In this document: positions 43,566 to 52,447 of the stretch, one piece after another
Layout of the letters: the number at the start of each line of letters is the position of its first letter
Position numbering within the stretch: position 1 is the first letter of the stretch
Source of the DNA: G965222335 sp965222335
GTDB taxonomy: Bacteria; Pseudomonadota; Gammaproteobacteria; Pseudomonadales; Halieaceae
Reading direction: 5' to 3'
Assembly: GCA_965222335.1 (NCBI GenBank)
Contig: OZ244944.1
Coordinates: 2,046,001-2,110,000, forward strand
DNA: 64,000 nt
Program-made: the position numbers and the translations under genes
Notes under the pieces: generated by a model
What the model was told of the DNA's origin: nothing
The model's database searches: none
Seen by the model: the letters and a program-made list of their open reading frames with translations, nothing else

Positions 43566-43793
43566 TCAGTGTGTGTGCGTGCGTGAAGGTACCGGGTCTA
43601 CGCCACCCTCGTGCCAGGGATGGCAGCGACTCAGCCGCCTGAGGGCGAGCCCGGTTCCCTTGAGAAGGCCATATTCGGCGATGGCTTCCTGGGCGTAGTG
43701 AGAGCAGCTTGGATAAAAGCGGCAGCGGTTACCCAGGAAGGGGCTGACGCAAAGCTGATACAGGGAGATGAGTAGGATCGTCAGGCGACGCAT
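43566..43793 (-). CDS. yidD: Membrane protein insertion efficiency factor YidD
   Basis: A 75-residue protein with the motif P-S-C-S-H-Y-A-Q-E-A-I after C-R-F-Y and the C-terminal R-C-H-P-W-H-E-G-G-V-D-P-V-P, both diagnostic of YidD. The ATG at 43793 shares a base with the rnpA stop. Located 13 bases upstream of yidC. Confidence 0.95.
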   Translation of the reverse strand: MRRLTILLISLYQLCVSPFLGNRCRFYPSCSHYAQEAIAEYGLLKGTGLALRRLSRCHPWHEGGVDPVPSRTHTH

Positions 43794-44197
43794 CAGGTTT
43801 CCTGGCTGTTGGTGGGTATCGAAACCCGGGTCGCGAGGTGTTGCCACTGCTCGCGTAATATAGAAGACAGTTGTGCGTTGTCCAGACGGTCGATGCCGCG
43901 CCGCGCCAGGAACACAACATCCAGTGCCGGGTCAGTGACGCTTTGGTGGCGGAAGACCTCTCGCACAATGCGCTTTACGCGATTGCGCTGGGCGGCCAGT
44001 CTGACATTTTTTTTGGCCACGACCAAACCCAGGCGGTGCCCGTGCTGTCGGTTGGGTCGGGCCAGCAACAGCAGGTGCCGATGGGAGGCACGTGCGGTCG
44101 TGTCATCGAAAACGCGGCTGTAATCAGCCGCGTTGAGCAGTCGCTTGCGTTTGCCGAAGGTGTAGTCCGAATCGTGTGCGGGCACGCCGCGGCTCAT
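43793..44197 (-). CDS. rnpA: Ribonuclease P protein component
   Basis: A 134-residue basic protein for tRNA 5' maturation. F-G-K-R-K-R-L-L-N near the start and the RNR motif region A-A-Q-R-N-R-V-K-R-I-V-R-E-V-F-R identify it. ATG at 44197 was chosen to start sixteen bases after rpmH; a longer frame would overlap rpmH. Confidence 0.95.
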   Translation of the reverse strand: MSRGVPAHDSDYTFGKRKRLLNAADYSRVFDDTTARASHRHLLLLARPNRQHGHRLGLVVAKKNVRLAAQRNRVKRIVREVFRHQSVTDPALDVVFLARRGIDRLDNAQLSSILREQWQHLATRVSIPTNSQET

Positions 44198-44213
44198 CGC
44201 GACCGGGTCCTGA

Positions 44214-44348
44214 TCAGGCGGCGAGGCGCTTGCGGCCTTTGGCGCGACGGCGATTGAGCACCTGGCGACCGTTCTTGGTCGCCATGCGTGAGCGGAACCC
44301 ATGGGTGCGCTTGCGCTTGAGTACGCTGGGCTGAAATGTTCTTTTCAT
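44214..44348 (-). CDS. rpmH: 50S ribosomal protein L34
   Basis: A 44-residue basic protein, M-K-R-T-F-Q-P-S-V-L-K-R-K-R-T-H-G-F-R at the N-terminus and R-R-R-A-K-G-R-K-R-L near the C-terminus, a full-length match to L34. First gene of rpmH-rnpA-yidD-yidC, behind its own promoter. Confidence 0.98.
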   Translation of the reverse strand: MKRTFQPSVLKRKRTHGFRSRMATKNGRQVLNRRRAKGRKRLAA

Positions 44349-44416
44349 GACAATGCTTCCAGTGGCTGAATTGCCGGCAGCGGTTGCTTTGCTGCGCGGC
44401 CAAAAAAAGGGTGGGT

Positions 44417-44445
44417 ATTCTATGTAAATGACGTGCTCAATACAA
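44417..44445 (-). promoter_or_regulatory. Sigma-70 promoter of rpmH
   Basis: Minus strand: -35 TTGTAT (44445-44440), a 17-base spacer and -10 TAGAAT (44422-44417). It lies about 70 bases upstream of the rpmH ATG. Confidence 0.65.
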
Positions 44446-44834
44446 CGCTGCAGAATGCCTTTTTATGGCGCCCTGAAAACGGGTGAACAGGTCGCTTCGA
44501 AGGCGAAATTGCCGCCGACAGGGAGTTGGCACCGAGGCCAGAAATGATGGGCGCTGCGTCAATCGATGCACACTTATCCCAAAAGATACACACAACTTAT
44601 CCACAACCCTGCGCCGCCCAGGAAAAAAGTGTGACCCAGTTCACAAAAAATTTTGGCGTAGAATAAGGTATTGAAAAATAAGCTAAAAAAATATCCCTCG
44701 CCCTGCATTTATGTGTGGATAACTGTGATTTCCCGGCGTATGATTCGCTTTCGTCTGGCCGATCCGGTCGATGACACGAAAAAAACTAACAGTTACTAGA
44801 ATGAGCGCAAGCCCGTCTGGGGTGGGGGGAAGTT
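44446..44834. other. rpmH-dnaA intergenic region, probable oriC
   Basis: Two perfect DnaA boxes, TTATCCACA (44597-44605) and its reverse TGTGGATAA (44714-44722), plus TTATCCCAA (44574-44582), flank an AT-rich stretch of about 70 bases (roughly 44640-44700). Genes diverge from this point on both sides, as expected at a bidirectional origin. The location matches the Pseudomonas-type origin. Confidence 0.75.
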
Positions 44835-46310
44835 TTGCCCGGAGTAATATGGGAGCGGTGCATGGATCGGTTGCAGACCGAGTTACCATCGCAGCAGTTC
44901 AATACCTGGATTCGGCCGCTGCAGGCGGCACAGCACGGGCAGATGCTAACACTCTTTGCCCCCAACCGGTTTATCAAGGACTTTGTCGCGGATAAATTTT
45001 CGGACCTGATCCACGAGATTGTGCGGGAGATGGAGGGTGAACAGGCACCCTCCGTGGTGTTGGAAATCGGTAGTGGTGAGGCCAGTCGCGAAGCCGCCGT
45101 GAGTGCAGATAACGCCGTCAGTGCCGGGAGCGAGACGGCGCCCGGGATTGCCCCCGCTGTCTCCGGTCTCGCCGTCAGTGGCTCCAGCACACTGGCTTCA
45201 TCGCGACGCACCGCCACCGCTGCCCCGGGTGGACCGAGTATTCGCGGTACTCCCCGCAGTCAGCCGGATGCCGACAGCCCCGACGGTCATCAGCACCACC
45301 TGGTCAGTAACTACACGTTTGAGAATTTTGTAGAGGGCAAGTCCAATCAGCTCGCCCTCGCGGCTGCCCGGCAGGTGGCCGAGAATCCTGGGGATGCTTA
45401 CAATCCGCTGTTCCTCTATGGGGGCGTCGGCCTGGGCAAGACCCACCTGATGCACGCGGTGGGCAACGCGCTAAAACAGCACAACCCCGCTGCCAAGGTG
45501 GTCTATCTGCATTCCGAGCGATTTGTCGCTGATATGGTCAAGGCCTTGCAGTTGAATGCGATCAGCGACTTCAAGCGCTATTATCGCTCGGTCGACGCGC
45601 TGCTGATTGATGACATCCAGTTTTTTGCCAAGAAAGACCGCTCCCAGGAAGAATTCTTCCACACCTTCAACGCACTGTTGGAGGGCGGGCAGCAGATGAT
45701 CCTGACCTGCGATCGCTATCCCAAGGAAATCGACGGCCTGGAAGAGCGCCTGAAGTCCCGTTTCGGCTGGGGGCTCACGGTCGCGGTGGAGCCGCCGGAG
45801 CTGGAGACCCGGGTAGCTATCCTGATGAACAAGGCCAACCAGGCGCGGATCGAGCTGCCGCCGGACGCGGCATTCTTTATCGCCCAGCGAATTCGCTCCA
45901 ATGTGAGAGAGCTCGAGGGCGCACTGAAGAGAGTGATAGCGAGCGCTCACTTCACGGGCAAGGCCGTGGACATCGAGCTGATCAAGGAAAGCCTCAAAGA
46001 CCTGTTGGCCCTGCAGGACAAGCAGATCAGCCTGGACAATATTCAGCGCACGGTTGCAGAGTATTACAAGATCAAGGTGGCTGACCTGATGTCGCGCCGT
46101 CGCAGCCGGTCCGTGGCCAGGCCTCGCCAGGTGGCCATGGCCCTGGCAAAAGAGCTGACCAACCACAGCCTGCCGGAAATTGGCGATAGCTTTGGGGGCA
46201 GAGACCACACGACAGTGCTGCACGCTTGTCGTAAAATCAAGGAGCTGCGCGAAACGAACTCCGATATTCGCGAAGACTACAAGAACCTGCTGCGCTCTCT
46301 CACTACCTGA
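44835..46310 (+). CDS. dnaA: Chromosomal replication initiator DnaA
   Basis: A 491-residue AAA+ initiator starting at TTG with GGGGGGA just upstream; the start W-E-R-C-M-D-R-L-Q-T-E-L-P aligns with E. coli DnaA domain I. A variable Ala/Ser-rich domain II spans about residues 75-155. Domain III has Walker A G-G-V-G-L-G-K-T-H-L and Walker B L-L-I-D-D-I-Q-F. Domain IV ends with G-G-R-D-H-T-T-V-L-H-A-C, which reads DnaA boxes. Several internal ATGs would cut domain I, so TTG is preferred. Confidence 0.96.
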   Translation: MPGVIWERCMDRLQTELPSQQFNTWIRPLQAAQHGQMLTLFAPNRFIKDFVADKFSDLIHEIVREMEGEQAPSVVLEIGSGEASREAAVSADNAVSAGSETAPGIAPAVSGLAVSGSSTLASSRRTATAAPGGPSIRGTPRSQPDADSPDGHQHHLVSNYTFENFVEGKSNQLALAAARQVAENPGDAYNPLFLYGGVGLGKTHLMHAVGNALKQHNPAAKVVYLHSERFVADMVKALQLNAISDFKRYYRSVDALLIDDIQFFAKKDRSQEEFFHTFNALLEGGQQMILTCDRYPKEIDGLEERLKSRFGWGLTVAVEPPELETRVAILMNKANQARIELPPDAAFFIAQRIRSNVRELEGALKRVIASAHFTGKAVDIELIKESLKDLLALQDKQISLDNIQRTVAEYYKIKVADLMSRRRSRSVARPRQVAMALAKELTNHSLPEIGDSFGGRDHTTVLHACRKIKELRETNSDIREDYKNLLRSLTT

Positions 46311-46404
46311 GGCGAGGGGGCCGGGCGGGTCGCGTTGCAAACAAAGACCGGCGTGACGGCCTTGGGTTGGTAATCCAGGCCGCTGAGTGAAGGATAAAGA
46401 CAAT

Positions 46405-47508
46405 ATGAAATTCGTGATTTCCCGGGACGCCTTGCTGAAGCCCCTGAACCTGGTGGCGGGTGTGGTAGAGCGACGTCAGACCCTGCCCATCCTGGCCAAT
46501 GTCCTGTTGGTACTGGAAAAAGACCGTCTCGCGCTTACCGGCACGGATCTCGAGGTGGAACTGGTAGGTCGGGTCCAGCTCGCTGGCGCGGGAGAAGATG
46601 GCGAGCTGACAGTGCCCGCCCGCAAGCTCGTCGATATCTGCAAGTCACTGCCAGAGGGTAGTGACATCGAATTCAGCGCAGCTGACGGCAAACTGACGGT
46701 CAAGTCTGGTCGCAGTCGCTTCACCCTGTCGACCTTGCCGGCGCGGGACTTCCCCAGCGTTGACGACAGCATTGGCACCCACCAGTTCACCATCCAGCAG
46801 GGCCATTTGCGGCGCCTGATAGAGCGCACCGGCTTTGCCATGGCGCAGCAGGACGTGCGCTATTACCTGAACGGCATGCTCTGGGAGCTCAAGGGGGGGC
46901 GTCTGCGCGTGGTGGCGACCGACGGCCACCGGCTGGCGATGTGTACCCTGCCCGCTCCCCTGGAAAACGTCGAGGATGCGCAGGTCATTCTGCCGCGCAA
47001 GGGCGTGCTGGAGTTGTCGCGGCTGCTGCTGGAGGAGGACGCGGAGATAGCTATCGTGCTGGGTAGCAACCACATGCGAGCCACGACCGACGACTTTACC
47101 TTTACCTCCAAGCTGGTTGACGGCAAATTCCCGGATTATGAGCGCGTGCTGCCACGTGCTGCGGACAAGATCGTCACGGGATCCCGCCTGGAGCTGCGTC
47201 AGGCGTTTACCCGGACGGCGATTCTGTCGAACGAAAAATACCGGGGAGTGCGTATCAAGGTCACTTCCGACGCAATGGAGATCGTGGCCAACAACCCGGA
47301 GCAGGAGCAGGCCGAGGAAGTGGTCCCGGTGGAATACCAGGGTGAGAGCCTGGAAATCGGGTTCAACGTCAGCTACCTGCTCGACGTCCTGGGCGTACTC
47401 AGCGGTGAGCAGGTCAAGTTATCCCTGGCTGACCCCAACAGCAGTGCCCTGCTGGAGGAATCAGAGGCCGGCGATTCCCTGTACGTCGTAATGCCGATGC
47501 GGCTCTAG
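46405..47508 (+). CDS. dnaN: DNA polymerase III beta sliding clamp
   Basis: A 367-residue clamp protein, M-K-F-V-I-S-R-D-A-L-L-K-P-L at the start and Y-V-V-M-P-M-R-L at the C-terminus, both classic for DnaN. Three similar clamp domains form a dimeric ring. ATG at 46405 was chosen over an in-frame ATG six codons upstream because it gives the family N-terminus. Confidence 0.97.
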   Translation: MKFVISRDALLKPLNLVAGVVERRQTLPILANVLLVLEKDRLALTGTDLEVELVGRVQLAGAGEDGELTVPARKLVDICKSLPEGSDIEFSAADGKLTVKSGRSRFTLSTLPARDFPSVDDSIGTHQFTIQQGHLRRLIERTGFAMAQQDVRYYLNGMLWELKGGRLRVVATDGHRLAMCTLPAPLENVEDAQVILPRKGVLELSRLLLEEDAEIAIVLGSNHMRATTDDFTFTSKLVDGKFPDYERVLPRAADKIVTGSRLELRQAFTRTAILSNEKYRGVRIKVTSDAMEIVANNPEQEQAEEVVPVEYQGESLEIGFNVSYLLDVLGVLSGEQVKLSLADPNSSALLEESEAGDSLYVVMPMRL

Positions 47509-47570
47509 GCCGCTGTCCGTGCCTGGGGTGGCGCGCAGAAATCGCCCGCCCCCGGCGCTCACCTGACCGC

Positions 47571-48683
47571 GTGTCACTACAGCAAATCAACATTCACGCC
47601 ATCCGCAACCTGGGGCAGGTGTCACTCCCTGAGCTCGATCGTGTCAATGTGCTCTATGGCGACAATGGCAGCGGCAAAACCAGTGTGCTTGAAGCCATCC
47701 ACCTGCTGGGTATGGCGCGCTCCTTCCGCGGGACCAGCGCCCGCACCCTGATCACCCACGGCGCCACGGAGTGCGTGGTTTATGGTGTCCTCGGCGGTGA
47801 GGGCCTCGGGCGCACGTCCCTCGGGGTGCAACGCTCCCTTTCCGGAGATCTCCTCCTGCGAATTAACGGCGAACCGGTCCGGACCGTTGCTGCCCTGGTA
47901 GAACAGCTGCCCCTGCAGGTGATTAACGCCGCCAGTTTTGAGCTCCTGACCGGCTCGCCATCAGCCCGCCGCCAGTATCTGAACTGGGGCGTGTTCCACG
48001 TGGAACATCGCTTTTTCCCCGCCTGGCAACGCTTTCAGCGCTGCATTAAACAGCGCAATAGCATGCTGCGCCGTGATAAACTGGCGGATGATGAATTGCG
48101 GGGGTGGACGCGGGAGCTGGCTCGTGCAGGCACGGAGATCAATGAATACCGCCAGGCCTACTTTGCGGCCCTGGCACCCCTCTTCCGGGAGATTATGCAG
48201 CGCTTGCTGCCGGATCTGGGAGAGCTGGAATTGCGCCTGCGCCAGGGTTGGGACAAGCGCCTGGATTATGCCGCCGCGCTCGAGGCTACCGCGGCGGCGG
48301 ATCGCGACAAGGGATTTACCCAGGTGGGTCCACAGCGGGCCGATTTGCGCCTGATGGTGGATGGCCGCGCAGCGGCGGACACGCTGTCCCGGGGACAGCA
48401 AAAGCTGGTCGTCTGTGGCTTGAAGCTGGCCCAGGGCCAGCTTCTGCAGGCCTCGGCGGACCGACGTTGTACCTATCTGGTGGACGATCTGCCTTCTGAA
48501 CTGGATACCGCCCACGCCCGGCGGGTTTGCGAGGAGTTGGAGGCGATGCAGACCCAGGTATTTATCAGCTGTGTCGAACGCCAGGACGTGGCGTCGGTAT
48601 GGCCGCCCTCCTGGGCGCCCATGATGTTCCACGTGAAACATGGGTCGATTTACCCCGAGCGGAGTGCCGCGTCGGGCGCATGA
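47571..48683 (+). CDS. recF: DNA replication and repair protein RecF
   Basis: A 370-residue SMC-like ATPase in the RecFOR pathway. Walker A is G-D-N-G-S-G-K-T-S, the signature motif L-S-R-G-Q-Q-K and Walker B Y-L-V-D-D-L-P-S-E-L-D follow. It begins with GTG. Two parS sites are embedded in its coding sequence, read as F-H-V-E-H (mid-protein) and F-H-V-K-H (near the C-terminus). Confidence 0.95.
   Translation: MSLQQINIHAIRNLGQVSLPELDRVNVLYGDNGSGKTSVLEAIHLLGMARSFRGTSARTLITHGATECVVYGVLGGEGLGRTSLGVQRSLSGDLLLRINGEPVRTVAALVEQLPLQVINAASFELLTGSPSARRQYLNWGVFHVEHRFFPAWQRFQRCIKQRNSMLRRDKLADDELRGWTRELARAGTEINEYRQAYFAALAPLFREIMQRLLPDLGELELRLRQGWDKRLDYAAALEATAAADRDKGFTQVGPQRADLRLMVDGRAAADTLSRGQQKLVVCGLKLAQGQLLQASADRRCTYLVDDLPSELDTAHARRVCEELEAMQTQVFISCVERQDVASVWPPSWAPMMFHVKHGSIYPERSAASGA
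47992..48007. promoter_or_regulatory. parS centromere site 1
   Basis: TGTTCCACGTGGAACA, a perfect 16-bp palindrome of the Pseudomonas-type parS consensus, inside recF. ParB is encoded in the same window. Confidence 0.9.
48625..48640. promoter_or_regulatory. parS centromere site 2
   Basis: TGTTCCACGTGAAACA, one mismatch from a perfect palindrome (a hybrid of the two common parS half-sites), near the 3' end of recF and 618 bases from site 1. Confidence 0.85.
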
Positions 48684-48706
48684 AATGTGGAGAGAGATAA
48701 AAGACC

Positions 48707-51124
48707 ATGAGTGAAAAAGAGCAGAATTACGATTCCTCGAGCATCAAGGTGCTCAAAGGCCTGGACGCCGTGCGCAAGCGCCCCGGCATGTATATCGGCG
48801 ATACCGATGACGGCACCGGCTTGCACCACATGGTCTTCGAGCTGGTAGACAACTCCATTGATGAGGCCCTGGCTGGCTACTGCAGCAAGGTGGAGATCGT
48901 GATCCACCCGGACGAATCCGTCACCGTGAGTGACGATGGTCGCGGTGTGCCTACGGAGATTCACGAGGAAGGCGTGTCCGCAGCGGAAGTGATCATGACC
49001 GTGCTGCATGCCGGAGGTAAGTTTGACGACAATACCTACAAAGTTTCCGGCGGACTGCACGGTGTGGGTGTCTCCGTGGTTAACGCCCTGTCGGCGGAGC
49101 TTACCCTGACCATTCGCCGTGAAGGCAAAATGTACGAGCAGGTCTATCACCACGGTGTACCGGATGCGCCCCTGGCGGTGATTGGCTCCACCGATACCTC
49201 CGGTACCAGCGTCCGCTTCCGCCCCTCCCCAGAGACCTTCACCAACATCGAGTTTCATTTTGATCAGCTGGCCAAGCGCCTGCGTGAGCTGGCCTTCCTG
49301 AATTCCGGGGTGGGGATTGTGTTACGCGACGAGCGCTCTGGAAAAGAGGAAACCTACCGCTATGATGGCGGCCTGAACGCCTTTGTTAACTACCTCAACC
49401 ACAACAAAACGCCGGTCAACAAGCCGTTTCACTTCCAGGTGAATACGGACGACGGTATCGGCGTTGAGGTCGCCCTGCAGTGGAACGAATCCTTCCAGGA
49501 AAACATCTTCTGCTACACCAACAACATTCCCCAGCGGGATGGCGGTACCCACCTCGCGGGCTTCCGGGCCGCCCTCACCCGCAACCTGAACAACTACATC
49601 GAGCGCGAGGGCCTGGCCAAGAAGGCCAAGGTGAACACCACCGGGGACGATGCCCGCGAGGGTTTGACCGCGATTATTTCGGTCAAGGTGCCCGATCCCA
49701 AGTTTTCTTCCCAGACCAAGGATAAGCTCGTCTCTTCCGAGGTAAAAACCGCGGTGGAGCAGGCGATGAATGTCCAGTTTAATGACTATCTGCTGGAGCA
49801 CCCGGTAGAGGCCAAGGCCGTGGTGGGCAAGATGCTGGATGCGGCCAGGGCCCGCGAGGCGGCGCGCAAGGCGCGGGAAATGACCCGCCGCAAGGGCGCC
49901 CTGGATATTGCCGGCCTGCCTGGCAAGCTCGCAGACTGCCAGGAAAAGGACCCCGCCCTGTCGGAGCTCTACCTGGTGGAGGGGGATTCCGCCGGTGGCT
50001 CGGCCAAGCAGGGTCGCAACCGGCGTTTCCAGGCGATCCTGCCCCTGAAGGGCAAGATTCTCAATGTCGAGAAGGCGCGCTTTGACAAGATGCTGGGGTC
50101 AGCGGAAGTGGGCACCATCGTGACCGCCCTGGGCTGCGGCATTGGCAAGGACGAGTTCGACCCGGACAAGCTGCGCTACCACAGCATTATCATCATGACC
50201 GACGCGGATGTGGATGGTTCCCATATCAGAACCCTGCTGCTGACCTTTTTCTTCCGCCAGATGCCGGAGCTGATAGAGCGCGGCCATGTGTTTATCGCCC
50301 AGCCTCCCCTGTTCAAGGTCGCCAAGGGCAAGCAACACACCTACCTCAAGGATGAAGAGGCCCTGCGCCAGTACCTCACCCAGTCCGCGCTGGACGGTGC
50401 TTCCCTGTTTGTTAACCCCGAGGCGCCGCCGATTGCGGGTGAACAGCTGCAGACCCTGGTGGATCAGTTCCGCACGGTCGCCGCGACCATTGACCGCCTC
50501 AGTCGCCTGTATGCGCCGGTGGTGCTGTGGCGGCTGGTCTATGGTCAGCACCTGAGCCTGGACCAGCTCTCGGACGAGGCCGCGGTCACCGCCTTTGCCG
50601 AAGACCTAAGTGAGCGCTTACTACCAGTATCACCCAAGGGCAGCGTATACACCGTGGTGGTGCGCAAGAACCAGGAGCGGCAGCTGTTCTACCCGGTGGT
50701 GAAGCTGATTTCCCACGGGGTGGAGAGCGATACCGAGTATACCCACGAGTTCTTTTCCTCCGGTGAATACCGCAGCATGGTTGCCCTGGGAAATACCCTC
50801 AATACGCTGATTGACGAGGGCGGCTACTTCAAGCGCGGCGACAAGACCCTGGACACCCGCGATTTCGAGGAGGGCCTGGCCTGGCTGATGACCGAGGCGC
50901 GCAAGGGTTACAACATCCAGCGCTACAAGGGCCTGGGTGAAATGAACCCCGACCAGCTCTGGGATACCACCATGGACCCGGAAAACCGGCGCATGCTGCG
51001 CGTTACCATCGAGGATGCGATTGCCGCGGACCAGATCTTCACCACCCTGATGGGTGACCATGTGGAGCCGCGGCGTGAGTTTATCGAGGACAATGCCCTG
51101 TCGGTGGCCAACCTGGATGTGTGA
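48707..51124 (+). CDS. gyrB: DNA gyrase subunit B
   Basis: An 805-residue type II topoisomerase ATPase subunit. GHKL motifs include E-L-V-D-N-S-I-D-E-A, D-D-G-R-G-V-P and G-L-H-G-V-G-V-S-V-V-N-A-L-S. The Toprim domain has L-V-E-G-D-S-A-G-G-S-A-K and D-A-D-V-D-G-S-H-I. The inserted segment before the C-terminal tail is normal for proteobacterial GyrB. Ends dnaA-dnaN-recF-gyrB. Confidence 0.98.
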   Translation: MSEKEQNYDSSSIKVLKGLDAVRKRPGMYIGDTDDGTGLHHMVFELVDNSIDEALAGYCSKVEIVIHPDESVTVSDDGRGVPTEIHEEGVSAAEVIMTVLHAGGKFDDNTYKVSGGLHGVGVSVVNALSAELTLTIRREGKMYEQVYHHGVPDAPLAVIGSTDTSGTSVRFRPSPETFTNIEFHFDQLAKRLRELAFLNSGVGIVLRDERSGKEETYRYDGGLNAFVNYLNHNKTPVNKPFHFQVNTDDGIGVEVALQWNESFQENIFCYTNNIPQRDGGTHLAGFRAALTRNLNNYIEREGLAKKAKVNTTGDDAREGLTAIISVKVPDPKFSSQTKDKLVSSEVKTAVEQAMNVQFNDYLLEHPVEAKAVVGKMLDAARAREAARKAREMTRRKGALDIAGLPGKLADCQEKDPALSELYLVEGDSAGGSAKQGRNRRFQAILPLKGKILNVEKARFDKMLGSAEVGTIVTALGCGIGKDEFDPDKLRYHSIIIMTDADVDGSHIRTLLLTFFFRQMPELIERGHVFIAQPPLFKVAKGKQHTYLKDEEALRQYLTQSALDGASLFVNPEAPPIAGEQLQTLVDQFRTVAATIDRLSRLYAPVVLWRLVYGQHLSLDQLSDEAAVTAFAEDLSERLLPVSPKGSVYTVVVRKNQERQLFYPVVKLISHGVESDTEYTHEFFSSGEYRSMVALGNTLNTLIDEGGYFKRGDKTLDTRDFEEGLAWLMTEARKGYNIQRYKGLGEMNPDQLWDTTMDPENRRMLRVTIEDAIAADQIFTTLMGDHVEPRREFIEDNALSVANLDV

Positions 51125-51169
51125 CCCGGGACCGCGGCGGGCAATGCGCAACGCCCTGGTGTAAACGCC

Positions 51170-52447
51170 TTGGCTCCGCGTGCCGCCACGTCCGAGCCCG
51201 CGCCGCCCTCCCCCGGCGGCGATGATTATGTGCTCGATAACATGGAAGGCGCCGTGGACCGGGCCGCCTTCCTGGCCCGCACCAATATGCCGATCGCCAT
51301 CGTCGGGGCCCGGGGCACGGGCAAGATGTACGTGGCCCGGGTGGTTCATGCGGAGGCAGGGTACGCGGAAGGCGCCCTGGTTGCGGTCGATTGTCGCCGC
51401 TTTCGCAATCGCGACGCGGCGATCGAGTTTGTGGATGCGGCCCTGCGGGACTGTGCCGGGAAAACCCTGGTGTTCAAATACCCTCACCTGATGGCCGCCG
51501 AGGCGCAGCTGCGCCTGGCGCGCCAGCTAGCGAGCCGGCGTCTTGCCGATAGTGAACCGCCAATGCCGGTTCGCGGCGGGCGCTTCGTGGCCCTGTTTCC
51601 CGATTACCTTGAGCGCCTGGTGCGGCAGCAGCAGTTGCAGACGAGGCTCGCCAGCGTTTTTGCCGGCTATCCGATCTACGTGCCACCCATTCGTGATCGC
51701 CGGCGAGCGGTGCTGCGCTGGGCGGAAAAGATCCTGCAGCAGGAGTGCAGCGACCGGGGCCTGGAACCGGTGCACTTAATTCCCGAGGCGGAACAGGCCA
51801 TGCTGGCTCACCCCTGGGAAGGCAATATCAGTGAAATGCGCCAGCGGATTGTCCACGCCCTGGCGTCGGGTGCCCGGGAATGGCTGGGCCCCGCGGAGCT
51901 GGGCCTATTCTCCCACGACCAGGATACGCCCCGGGAGCCACTGGTGGACGGCTTTGGCGGCGGTTTGGGCGCGACGGGGGACCATCGTCCCGGCAGCCGA
52001 GAAGCCCTGGAACTGCGGCTTGCCGAGGCGGTGCACCATGTACTTGCCCAGGGCGAGGAGATACCGCTTGGCACCTGGCTGGAGGATGCGATTGTACGCT
52101 GCGTGCTGAGCGCCTGCGCCGACCAGCCGGCCCGGGCTGCGCGCCGCCTGCAAACCACCTCGCGCAACGTCAGCCGCTGGCTCCCGGGCATCGAAAGCCG
52201 TGCCCAGGCGCGGCGGGAGAGCCTGATCTGGCGTCCGGTGCAGGCGTCCGTGGAGGACTGGGTGGCGCAAGCGGCGGATCCCGAAGAGGGCCCGCTGCAG
52301 ACAGCCCAGACGCTGCTGCTGCGCCAGCTGGAATTGCAGGGTATGGATATCAGTGTTAAAAACCGTGCCGCCCTCCTCGGCGTTTCGCCCCCCACTTACA
52401 ACAAGCGCTTGAAAGCGATTGCCGGTGAAAAGAAGGAACACCCATGA
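51170..52447 (+). CDS. Degenerate sigma-54-activator-like AAA protein lacking GAFTGA
   Basis: A protein of up to 425 residues related to bacterial enhancer-binding proteins. Walker A is G-A-R-G-T-G-K-M, and the late H-P-W-E-G-N-I-S-E-M-R-Q-R matches the W-P-G-N-V-R-E-L region; P-P-I-R-D-R-R-R-A-V matches P-P-L-R-E-R. The GAFTGA loop is missing (the interval between Walker A and B is shortened), and Walker B L-F-L-D-E appears as L-V-F-K-Y-P. Two helix-turn-helix-like segments lie near 320-350 and at the C-terminus (K-N-R-A-A-L-L-G-V-S-P-P-T-Y-N-K-R). It should not activate sigma-54 in the usual way. The start is uncertain (TTG 51170, GTG 51230 or ATG 51242). It overlaps the next gene by four bases. 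Confidence 0.7.
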   Translation: MAPRAATSEPAPPSPGGDDYVLDNMEGAVDRAAFLARTNMPIAIVGARGTGKMYVARVVHAEAGYAEGALVAVDCRRFRNRDAAIEFVDAALRDCAGKTLVFKYPHLMAAEAQLRLARQLASRRLADSEPPMPVRGGRFVALFPDYLERLVRQQQLQTRLASVFAGYPIYVPPIRDRRRAVLRWAEKILQQECSDRGLEPVHLIPEAEQAMLAHPWEGNISEMRQRIVHALASGAREWLGPAELGLFSHDQDTPREPLVDGFGGGLGATGDHRPGSREALELRLAEAVHHVLAQGEEIPLGTWLEDAIVRCVLSACADQPARAARRLQTTSRNVSRWLPGIESRAQARRESLIWRPVQASVEDWVAQAADPEEGPLQTAQTLLLRQLELQGMDISVKNRAALLGVSPPTYNKRLKAIAGEKKEHP

